From Bacillota bacterium (GTDB lineage Bacteria > Bacillota > Bacilli > Alicyclobacillales > SLC66): a stretch of 23,653 nucleotides of DNA. Location: positions 1-23,653 of the forward strand of contig JAJZZT010000519.1 of the NCBI GenBank assembly GCA_021797415.1, written 5' to 3'. Positions 9,141 to 15,805 of the stretch are shown piece by piece (positions within the stretch are counted from its first letter, which is position 1; the number at the start of each line of letters is the position of its first letter). The notes beneath the pieces were generated by a model. The model saw only the letters and a list, made by a program, of their open reading frames with translations. It was not told the origin of the DNA and ran no database searches. The position numbers were made by a program, and so were the translations under genes.

Positions 9141-11454
9141 CGTCCGCCCACCTCCCGCCCGTTCCGAGTGATCCGCCATCGTACACAACAGAGTCATCAG
9201 GCACGACAATACAATGACGCCATCGTTTCGACAATTGTGCTCGCGTAAACCTTCGTTGAGGGAGTGGAAGTGTGCGTTTCTTCCTCTCTCCCGAAGCATC
9301 AAACGCGGCATAATCCGTTTCCATGATCACGTCCACCGTATAGCCGTGGCGCCGGATTGAATCACCGACCTTCGCCGTATACAGCATTCTCCAAGCAAAA
9401 GGGACGTGACTATCGGCCTCGGGCGTCTCCGAGAATGTCTCCAGGAGTTCCCGGAGAACCTGTTGCGAAAACCCTGAACCGTGATGCTCGGCCAAGTCGG
9501 CCATCCCCCTCTCCGCTAAGGCCATCTCACGCGAACAATACGGCGCAGGCCTTGGAGGCTCGATCAGCACCACCTCCCTGCAGGGGTCGCCATCAGCAGC
9601 CGTTCGATTCAGACGGCCCATACGTTGTACAAGGGACGGGAGCGGCGCCATGTCGGAGACCAGCAGACCCGCCGAGATGTCGAAGCTCAATTCACAGATC
9701 TGCGTCGTGACGGCAATCACCTTCCCACTCTTTGACCGAAAGGTCTCCGACAAGTGCCTCTGGCGCATCACCCTGTCCATATACTTGTAGCGGGAGTGCA
9801 GAAGCAGGACGGACAGATCCTCGTCGACATTCATCGTGCTCAACTTGATAAACCATTCGATGGCACGCCTCACCGTATTGGCCACCACCAGCACCTTCCC
9901 GCCTTGTGCCGCATGCCCCAGAACCACGTCAACAGGAAGGTCTGTCAGGTGTGTGGTATCGGCCAAGCGGTACCGCAAGCGCGCCTCATGCTTCTCCGGC
10001 CCGTCGACGAAGGCCACGCTCCGTCCCTGAATCTCCTCAATCCTCGTACGGCGCGAGGGGGGCAACGAAGCCGTCATCACCAGCGTCGGCAGATGAAACT
10101 CCTCGAGAAACGCGATAAAGTGCTCGAATAGGACGTCATCGTACGCATGCACCTCATCGAATACAAGACAGGCCGTGCACAGTCTCGGCAGAAGGCAAAC
10201 GGAGGGTCGGTAGTTCGTCAGGATCCGCAGCAGCGTGTCCACCGTACAGGTCGTCGCAGGGTATTGCAGATGACTGATCACGTCGGAAACCGCGAGATCC
10301 TCGTCGGGAGACTGCTCGTGCACATCCTCGCCAGATGGCGGCAGCAATTCAATATCGATCTCGCTGCGCGAATGCATCAACTGCACCCGTTCCCCAAGAG
10401 GTGTCGAATAGTCATCGAAACTCTGTGTTGCCGTAGCCGTAGTGGGGAACGTAAAGAACATGCTCTGCGCTCCTCGCGCCTGCGCCCACCGATAGGCCGC
10501 CACCGTTTTCCCCGATCCGCACCCGGCATCCACAACAACTATGTCCGACGTCTGCGCCGCTACACGCTCCTGAAATTCCGTTATCTCAGCAACCTCGGTG
10601 TTCATGCTGCCCCCTCGCTGAGCGGCAACCAGTTCACCCAGGACAGCAGGCAGATCCTTGTCCTCCACCCGCGCGCGGAGACGTACAAGCGTCTCGTTCC
10701 AGTCATTGATATTTTCACAGAGTCCCGACCCAAGCGTGTCGACCGCCACCAAGGCGCCGCGAAGAAGAGAGCCCAACCTGCGATGAGTCGGGCTGTCCTC
10801 GAATCTCAAGAGCGCATCCCGGAGCGGTTCGCGAATCGCCTCTTCCCAGTCCTCCCACGAGAATCCCTTCTCCAGCGCAGTGTCCCATTCGGGCGTGACC
10901 ACGGTCGTTCCGGAGACAGTCTCCACCAACGTGAAAAGACGATCTGCCTTTAAGGACTCCAACAGAACAGTAATCTCGTCACGATTGAAAGACGGTCCCC
11001 TCTCGTCCCGAGGAAGCTTCCGCGGAAATTTCAGATGATGCCCGACAATGGCACTGCTAAACAACACCATCCGCCAGTCCGACACGTTCTGGGCCCCGAG
11101 TGAGGTCATGACCGCCTCCCTCAAACCTTCAAGCTCGGTCACCATCCAGAGCGAAACCATCTCGTGACGGATCAGGTGCGGCGCGCGCCCTCCGCGCAGC
11201 ATGCGCTGAAACGCGTCCGTCGCTTTCCCTGCGTCGTGCACGGCGGCCGCCATCCTGAGAGCAACGCGGAACCACTCCACGTATTCCCGGTCAACGACCC
11301 CGGACATCGCCAGAAGATCCTCCGCTTGCCCGTCAGCCAACCAATCCGCGATATCGAGACACTGGCGCGAATGTCCGTAAAGAGTCGCCGACCAGTCGGC
11401 TCCGCGTCCATCCTTGCCGACGCGTTTGGCCATCAGTGGTCTATACGACGGCAT
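9118..11454 (-). CDS. cas3: Cas3, HD nuclease-helicase
   Basis: A 778-residue protein with both halves of Cas3. The HD nuclease carries His28 (LYGHSRQ), HD at 73-74 (AAVHDAGKATD), His97 and the HH pair 139-140 (IVGHHLKFPRK). The superfamily 2 helicase follows: Walker A GCGSGKT (311-317), DEVH (433-436), the TAS motif (461-463) and QRMGRLNR (610-617). It degrades target DNA after recruitment by Cascade. All catalytic motifs are intact. ATG at 11454 overlaps the cas6 end by 14 bases, with GGGGTG eight bases upstream; a second Met at 11433 has no ribosome binding site. Placement directly after cas6 and before cas8 fits MYXAN loci. Confidence 0.97.
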   Translation of the reverse strand: MPSYRPLMAKRVGKDGRGADWSATLYGHSRQCLDIADWLADGQAEDLLAMSGVVDREYVEWFRVALRMAAAVHDAGKATDAFQRMLRGGRAPHLIRHEMVSLWMVTELEGLREAVMTSLGAQNVSDWRMVLFSSAIVGHHLKFPRKLPRDERGPSFNRDEITVLLESLKADRLFTLVETVSGTTVVTPEWDTALEKGFSWEDWEEAIREPLRDALLRFEDSPTHRRLGSLLRGALVAVDTLGSGLCENINDWNETLVRLRARVEDKDLPAVLGELVAAQRGGSMNTEVAEITEFQERVAAQTSDIVVVDAGCGSGKTVAAYRWAQARGAQSMFFTFPTTATATQSFDDYSTPLGERVQLMHSRSEIDIELLPPSGEDVHEQSPDEDLAVSDVISHLQYPATTCTVDTLLRILTNYRPSVCLLPRLCTACLVFDEVHAYDDVLFEHFIAFLEEFHLPTLVMTASLPPSRRTRIEEIQGRSVAFVDGPEKHEARLRYRLADTTHLTDLPVDVVLGHAAQGGKVLVVANTVRRAIEWFIKLSTMNVDEDLSVLLLHSRYKYMDRVMRQRHLSETFRSKSGKVIAVTTQICELSFDISAGLLVSDMAPLPSLVQRMGRLNRTAADGDPCREVVLIEPPRPAPYCSREMALAERGMADLAEHHGSGFSQQVLRELLETFSETPEADSHVPFAWRMLYTAKVGDSIRRHGYTVDVIMETDYAAFDASGERKKRTLPLPQRRFTRAQLSKRWRHCIVVPDDSVVYDGGSLGTGGRWADDDERSDL

Positions 11455-12067
11455 TCGTGCGCACCCCGCTTATTGGCAAGAAAAAGCCGGCGCCAAACCT
11501 CCTGCGACCTCCATACCCGTCCACTTGCAGAGCAATGGAGGCGCTTTCAGAAAGGTTCATCAAGCGCACGCCGAATCCGACGACCTTCTTCCCGTGTATG
11601 GTCATGACCCGCCTGCGCAGCACCTCTACCGAGGATCCCCCGGACTCGAGCTCCTGTAGATGCGCCTCCAGGCGACCGGCAAGATCTTCAGGTTCGCACG
11701 CATTCTTCATGGTGACAAAACGCGCTTGCAATGATGCCGCGGGCTGGATTAAGCTTAAATTCGCTGGTCCAAGGCGAATGGACGCCCCTTTTACGTCCAG
11801 TGTTTTCCCTGCCAGTCCCACGGCAACGGCAACGGTTTCCTGGGACGTTTGGATGAACAGGTGCGCTTGTCGGATTAGGTGTAGGCGCGTCCCGACGTAC
11901 GTGCCTCCGCAGATCGGTGATATGGCCAACCCACCGAGCGCATGCAACTGCGGAGCGTGTCGGCAGATCGATGCATAGACGCCCTCGCCTTGGTCCGTGG
12001 GCACCGATTCACCGAAGACCGGGTAGCGGAGCCGCAAAAGGCGTTCCACGGGGTACGAGTCGAACAC
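11441..12067 (-). CDS. cas6: Cas6, MYXAN type (Cmx6) crRNA endoribonuclease
   Basis: Starting at a GTG, the 208-residue protein reads VERLLRLRYPVFGE (7-20), then DQGEGVYASICRHAPQLHAL (25-44) and LAISPICGG. The C-terminus has the glycine-rich RAMP loop GYGGRRRFGAGFFLP (184-198). These match the MYXAN/Cmx6 Cas6 group. It cuts pre-crRNA 3' of the GCC-GAAA-GGC hairpin and should leave the TTGAGCAC handle. The GTG at 12067 is preferred because a perfect GGAGGTGAT ends five bases before it; the ATG at 12082 and TTG at 12103 lie upstream of or within that site and have none of their own. It is the first gene of the cas operon. Confidence 0.88.
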   Translation of the reverse strand: MFDSYPVERLLRLRYPVFGESVPTDQGEGVYASICRHAPQLHALGGLAISPICGGTYVGTRLHLIRQAHLFIQTSQETVAVAVGLAGKTLDVKGASIRLGPANLSLIQPAASLQARFVTMKNACEPEDLAGRLEAHLQELESGGSSVEVLRRRVMTIHGKKVVGFGVRLMNLSESASIALQVDGYGGRRRFGAGFFLPISGVRTNAVV

Positions 12068-12070
12068 AAG

Positions 12071-12080
12071 AATCACCTCC
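12071..12080 (-). promoter_or_regulatory. Ribosome binding site of cas6
   Basis: The minus strand reads GGAGGTGATT, a perfect complement to the 16S rRNA tail. GGAGG is eight bases from the GTG at 12067, which fixes that start. It lies six bases downstream (in the cas direction) of the proposed guide target at 12086-12101. Confidence 0.8.
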
Positions 12081-12085
12081 ATATG

Positions 12086-12101
12086 TAGTGGATTGTAACG
12101 C
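12086..12101 (+). promoter_or_regulatory. Proposed self-target of the cas-adjacent crRNA-like guide
   Basis: The 16 bases TAGTGGATTGTAACGC match the start of the pseudo-spacer at 12182-12197 except at position 12. The trinucleotide directly 5' is ATG (12083-12085), placed where a type I PAM would be. The site begins about eight bases after the expected cas transcription start and ends just before the cas6 ribosome binding site. A bound effector complex would block elongation. The same sequence would also let the guide pair with the cas mRNA. Confidence 0.7.
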
Positions 12102-12115
12102 AAAGGTTCATGAGA

Positions 12116-12144
12116 ATTTTACCATGGTACCTTCTTGCAGTCAA
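12116..12144 (-). promoter_or_regulatory. Sigma-A promoter of the cas operon
   Basis: On the minus strand, -35 TTGACT (12139-12144) and -10 TAAAAT (12116-12121) are separated by exactly 17 bases. Transcription should start near 12109, giving a leader of about 40 bases. This is a strong near-consensus promoter, which fits an operon that needs a repressor. Confidence 0.8.
12120..12129. promoter_or_regulatory. Palindrome inside the cas promoter
   Basis: TACCATGGTA is a perfect 10-base palindrome between -10 and -35, touching the -10. It could be a repressor site, but a 10-base palindrome alone is weak evidence. Confidence 0.25.
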
Positions 12145-12160
12145 GCACTTTCTTGATGCG

Positions 12161-12240
12161 GTGACTCCCAGAGTTGAGCACTAGTGGATTGTCACGCGTG
12201 TTCGATAATTCAGCCGTGATGCCTTCGGGCGATTTTCTTT
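12161..12240 (+). ncRNA. creR: CreR-like degenerate mini-CRISPR (pseudo-repeat, pseudo-spacer, pseudo-repeat)
   Basis: Pseudo-repeat 1 (12161-12181) is GTGACTCCCAGA followed by GTTGAGCAC. The last nine bases equal the end of the array repeat in crRNA sense, and TGACTC/GAGTTG can form a hairpin before the handle. The pseudo-spacer starts at 12182 and is 22-29 nt long. Pseudo-repeat 2 (core 12211-12230) reads CAGCCGTGATGCCTTCGGGC against CAGCTGTGATGCCGAAAGGC in the array. It keeps the GCC/GGC stem and swaps one stable tetraloop for another. TTTTCTTTTCC follows and may end transcription. The guide reads rightward, divergent from the cas genes. Its first 16 nt match the cas leader. No convincing promoter was found just upstream. 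The symbol is by analogy with cas-regulating RNAs and is inference. Confidence 0.72.
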
Positions 12241-12324
12241 TCCTCGTTCCGTCGGGCATCCTTCTGCTATACCAGAGACAACGGGAGCCGCTTGTCGCAC
12301 TCGCATCTCAAGAAGGCCTGATCG

Positions 12325-13203
12325 TGATTCCGGATAACATTGTCGCTGACAATGTGGTGGGGAACGCAAAGCGGATCTCCTGCATTGAGGACGAGTACGA
12401 CCGCTTCCGTCCTGCCGCGCCGCGGATGATCGTAGACATTCACACGAAGTGCCTCGTCGCACGGGGCTGGACTCCTTTGTATGGCGGGATCAAACGAACC
12501 GGAGCGTCGGCGTGGAAACGAGTCCCGACATGATCCGCAAGGCGCAGAACAAACTGCGCCGCCTCGGCCGCTCCGACCACAGCAACAGCCCCGGCACAGC
12601 GACAGCCTCGACGGCGGAGACCTCCGCGACCCGGGCGACCGTTCCCACGCTACAGTCAGTCTATCCTTTGTGTCTGGCTACTCAAATCAACTGGACTTTG
12701 CCGCTGAGACCGCAGACATCGTGACCTGTTCACAGTCGTTTCACTAGATGGATCAGTCGAGCACCCTCCAGGAGGTGGTCCGCGTGATCCGCACGGACGG
12801 GATATTTGCCACCTACGACTGCGACTGGCCGCCGACCGTACACTGTGAGATCGAGAAGCGCTACGCCAGCCTGCAGGACAGGGTGGATGCGGTCGCCGCG
12901 ACGCTGTCCCTCGAACTCGACGCAGTGAGGAAGTGGCGGTAGGAAGACTACCTCGCAAACATGATGGACAGCATGGAGTTCCGCTTCACGAAGGAGATCG
13001 TCTGCCACGACAGTCAGCCGTGCGACGGAGAGCGGCACGTCGGAATGGCGCTCAGTCAGGGAGGGCAGAAGGCGGTCCACAAGGTGGATCCGGATTTGCT
13101 GAGCAACGATATTGTAGCGTTCAGTAACAGGGTCGAGACATACTTCCGCGACCGCACACTCGACGTCGTCTTCAGCTACCGAATGCGCATCGGCGTAAAG
13201 AAG
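12325..13203 (+). pseudogene. Decayed class I methyltransferase (copy of the gene at 13870)
   Basis: The region aligns with the intact methyltransferase downstream over most of its length. Shared segments include DEYDRFRPAAPR, GYSNQLDF, DIVTCSQSFH, ATYDCDWPPTVH, FRFTKEIVCHD and the C-terminal FSYRMRIGVK. It has lost the SAM-binding motif I (GCGTG) by deletion and gained about 80 bases near 12575-12655. A Trp codon has become TAG at 12744 and a Lys codon TAG near 12940. The original stop is also lost (GVKKSG). The damage is multiple and old, so no product is expected. It lies between the crRNA-like guide and the intact gene, suggesting a tandem duplication whose cas-proximal copy decayed. Confidence 0.9.
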
Positions 13204-13204
13204 A

Positions 13205-13388
13205 GCGGCCACACGCGCCTGGAAGCCATTTCCGCTGTGCGTGGACATGGCGTGCGTGGACAAAACCTTGCGTCGGCGGCATCTGGATTGACCACGCCGC
13301 ACGTGCGATAATAGAAGAGCGCTTGACTCGCCAATACCCTAGCCAAGGTCTTATTGACGCCCCCAGCTGGGGTGTATGTTTTTGCCAT
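13205..13388 (-). pseudogene. Stub of an unrecognised leftward gene
   Basis: An ATG at 13388 (MAKTYTPAGGVNKTLARVLA, then SQALFYYRTC) follows a perfect GGAGG by eight bases. After about 30-60 codons it runs into the antisense of the methyltransferase pseudogene, where the reading frame loses sense. The opening looks like a real gene start cut short by the rearrangement. I do not recognise the family, and a chance open frame is possible. Confidence 0.25.
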
Positions 13389-13869
13389 TCTATCATCCTC
13401 CATTCATACAATATCCAGTTTGTACGGAGGACCCTCTATTAACCCTAACAACCCTCTTATTGCCCGGAGCGGCTCGCCCATGCTATACCGGAGGCAGCAA
13501 TTCGAAGGACAGCACAGGGCACGCAGCGAATCTCGCCCTTATCGATGTCGATCTCCGGTAAAATGAAAATGTGCTGACCGGTGTCGTATCCTGTGTAGGT
13601 TTGGTTTTGCGTCGGCGATAGTCTACAGGTTTGTCGGATCGCAGGCACCTCTTTTTCTCATCGCAAGTTTCGCAAAGGAGTGCCTGCATCTGACAGAGAA
13701 TGGCGACCGGCAAAAAACGACGGCTGCCAGAGAAAATGTATTCCAAAACAGCATCCGAGGGAGAGTTCGCATATGACCCCGGAAGACGAAAAAACAGGAG
13801 TAGCGGCAGGAACGAGAACGCCAACCAAGAAAGCAGCCTGAGTATGGCGCTAAGAATGGAGGCATTGAG
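13389..13869. other. Intergenic stretch, no firm gene
   Basis: Nothing is clearly coding here. A 22-codon open frame (13773-13841, MTPEDEKTGVAAG...) lies just upstream of the intact methyltransferase and could be a leader peptide or a relic of an earlier N-terminus. The long minus-strand frame across this region is the shadow of the downstream gene. No tRNA or terminator was recognised. Confidence 0.4.
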
Positions 13870-14772
13870 ATGACCGCTGAGAATATGACTCCTGAGAATG
13901 CGGCCGTAGAGAATGTGGCCGCCGGGAATACCGCCGCCGGAATTGTGATCGGCAATGTGGAGCGGTTTTCCGGCTTCGAGGAAGAATACGACCGCTACCG
14001 CCCCGCCGCCCCGCGACTGGTGGTCGAGATCCTGACAAAGCACCTTGGCAGAAAGCCGACCGTCGTCGTGGACCTGGGCTGCGGCACGGGATTGTCCTCC
14101 TTCATCTGGCAGGAGCACGCAGACCGGATCATCGGCGTGGAGCCGAACGACGACATGATCGGCAAGGCGCGGGAAAAATTGCGCCGCCTGGGCGGCGCGG
14201 ACCGCCTCTCCTTTGTTCAGGGCTACTCCAATCAGCTCGACCTGGAGGGAGAAAGTGCGGACATCCTGACCTACTCCCAATCCTTTCACTGGATGGAACC
14301 GCAAAGCACTCTCAAAGAGGCGGCGCGCGTCCTGCGCAGAGGCGGGATCTTCGCCGCCTACGACTGCGACTGGCCGCCGACCGTGCATTGGGAGATTGAG
14401 GATCACTACCTCCGGCTGATGGACAGGGTGGAGGCCATTACCGCCGCCCCGACCGGCCAAAAGGACATCGTGACAAAGAGCACCGTGAAGAAGTGGCGCA
14501 AGGAGGATCATCTGAAAAATATGAACGAAAGCGGGGTATTCCGGTTCACCAAGGAGATCGTTTTTCACGACCGGCAACCCTGCGACGCCGGTCGGTACAT
14601 CGGCCTCGCGCTCAGTCAGGGCGGATTGCAGGCCGTCCAGAAGGCTGGTCCGGCATTTGCGGCAGGATTGAACGAGGAAATCGCCGCATTCAGGGAGCGT
14701 GCGGAGAAATTCTTCCGCGGCGCGACACTGGATATCCTCTTCAGCTATCGGATGCGGATTGGCGTGAAGTAG
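13870..14772 (+). CDS. Class I SAM-dependent methyltransferase
   Basis: A 300-residue protein with motif I VVDLGCGTGLSSF (about 63-75), motif II acidic IIGVEP and post-motif GYSNQLDL. DILTYSQSFHWM and LRRGGIFAAYDCDWPP follow; together they give the Rossmann fold typical of small-molecule methyltransferases. The C-terminal half is helical and would hold the acceptor; the substrate cannot be told. ATG at 13870 follows GGAGG by seven bases. The first 25 residues are a low-complexity run of AEN/PEN/VEN/AGN units, encoded by short direct DNA repeats, and look dispensable. A broken paralogue lies upstream. It is transcribed away from the cas operon and has no obvious link to it. Confidence 0.85.
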   Translation: MTAENMTPENAAVENVAAGNTAAGIVIGNVERFSGFEEEYDRYRPAAPRLVVEILTKHLGRKPTVVVDLGCGTGLSSFIWQEHADRIIGVEPNDDMIGKAREKLRRLGGADRLSFVQGYSNQLDLEGESADILTYSQSFHWMEPQSTLKEAARVLRRGGIFAAYDCDWPPTVHWEIEDHYLRLMDRVEAITAAPTGQKDIVTKSTVKKWRKEDHLKNMNESGVFRFTKEIVFHDRQPCDAGRYIGLALSQGGLQAVQKAGPAFAAGLNEEIAAFRERAEKFFRGATLDILFSYRMRIGVK

Positions 14773-14918
14773 ATTACTTCGTGCGACAACTCCCGCCTCC
14801 AGGGAGTCAACGACGGTTGCTTGCGAGATCGGTGCGCAACTCTGCCATTGAGCCCCTCTTCCAGCCCCCCTGCGGAAACTGCATCGTGTAAAATGAGATA
14901 TGGGAAACGGAACCCAGA

Positions 14919-15066
14919 CTGACGGCAAATGTTCCCTGTGCCGTCAAAATCCGAACTGACGGCGAATGTTCCCTGTGTCGACGAGCAGGCGGGACCCACG
15001 CCTGATGGAAGCCGTCGCAACCATCCGCTCACTGCAAATGTTCCCAGTGTCGACGAGCGGGCGGGG
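14919..15066. repeat. Three copies of an ~27-38-bp repeat, possible IS21-type transposon end
   Basis: Copies begin at 14919, 14956 and 15028 and share the core GCAAATGTTCCCTGTG or GCGAATGTTCCCTGTG. The second and third also share TGTCGACGAGC. Core offsets are 37 and 72 bases, as if a middle copy were lost. The first forms a hairpin (GACGGC/GCCGTC). IS21-family elements carry several such transposase-binding repeats at each end. No transposase gene is nearby, so this would be a solo relic. They also form the upstream region of the macro-domain gene. Confidence 0.45.
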
Positions 15067-15079
15067 GGAGTTTTGCCAA

Positions 15080-15529
15080 ATGCCGATCGTGTACCGCAAG
15101 GGAAATGTATTTGAAGGCAGCGACGGACTGACGGTCGTCGCGCACCAGTGCAACTGCCGCGGGTCGTTCGGCGCGGGTATCGCGCGCGAGATCGCCCGGC
15201 GCTTCCCGGAGGTCGACCGCGCGCAGCGCCTGTGGTACCAGGAGGGCCGGCAGCGGCTCGGAGCCGTCCAGACGGTCCGCACCCATTCAGGTCTCGTAAT
15301 CGCAAACCTGTACGCACAGGACGACTGGGTGCATCGGCCCGGCTGGATCAATACGGACTATGCCGCATTGGAACACTGCCTGGAGGCGCTTCGCGACGGG
15401 ATGGCGGCAGAAGATGTGCTCGGCATGCCGAAGATCGGAGCGGGCCTCGGCGGCGGAGACTGGAATGTCATCGAACAGATCATTGAGCAGGTTTTTCAGG
15501 ACCGGACGTTATACGTGTACGTGCTGTGA
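15080..15529 (+). CDS. Macro-domain protein, probable ADP-ribose hydrolase
   Basis: A 149-residue stand-alone macro domain. It has the N-terminal VYRKGNVFE strand-loop, VVAHQCNCRGSFGAGIAREI (19-38) for the ADP-ribose binding loop, a NLYAQDDW strand and MPKIGAGLGGGDWNVI near the end. This set resembles the ALC1/TARG1-like branch, which removes ADP-ribose from Asp/Glu, O-acetyl-ADP-ribose or nucleic acids. Which of these it does cannot be read from sequence. ATG at 15080 follows GGGGGAG by nine to ten bases. A longer frame starts in the upstream repeats (14966) and would add repeat-encoded residues, so I reject it. The gene is single and not in an operon. Confidence 0.85.
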   Translation: MPIVYRKGNVFEGSDGLTVVAHQCNCRGSFGAGIAREIARRFPEVDRAQRLWYQEGRQRLGAVQTVRTHSGLVIANLYAQDDWVHRPGWINTDYAALEHCLEALRDGMAAEDVLGMPKIGAGLGGGDWNVIEQIIEQVFQDRTLYVYVL

Positions 15530-15579
15530 GTTGGCTTCAAGTATTTTCAGAAATGAAGCGCCCCCAAGAATGCATCAGT

Positions 15580-15769
15580 ACTTTCATGGGTGAGTTGGTG
15601 TTTAAGATATTAAATAGTTCTTCCATGGACGAAACAGTGCTTCCATGAATGAAGCGGTGATTTCATGGATGAATCAGTGCTTCCATGGATGAATCAGTGC
15701 TTTCATGGATGAAGCGGTGCTTCCACGGATGAAGCGGTGCTTTCATGGATGAAGCGGTGCTTCCATGAA
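15580..15769. repeat. 20-bp minisatellite, about nine units
   Basis: The unit is CTTCCATGGATGAAGCGGTG with exact 20-base period from 15620 to 15759 (seven units), a diverged unit before it, another good one at 15580 and a partial one at the end. Variants alternate TTC/TCC and AATCA/AAGCG. Each unit holds an ATG, and because 20 is not a multiple of three these fall in changing frames. The array ends about 40 bases before the MFS start. It may modulate that gene through copy number. Confidence 0.9.
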
Positions 15770-15805
15770 ATCGTCGGCGTTGTCGGCGAAGAGAGGGGTA
15801 CCTGG

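Noticed and set aside
8595..9248. 217-codon plus-strand frame opposite cas8/cas3
   Set aside because: Shadow of the cas8 coding strand; composition and sequence show no domain.
9141..9311. Upstream extension of Cas8 by 57 residues
   Set aside because: It lies inside cas3 in another frame; the ATG at 9140 has a proper GAGGTG site and the protein begins with family-like sequence there.
14782..14816. ACTCCC/GGGAGT hairpin after the methyltransferase as a terminator
   Set aside because: It lacks a following T-run, so it was not called.
13483..14928. 481-codon minus-strand frame
   Set aside because: It is the antisense shadow of the intact methyltransferase, which has a GGAGG start and clear motifs.
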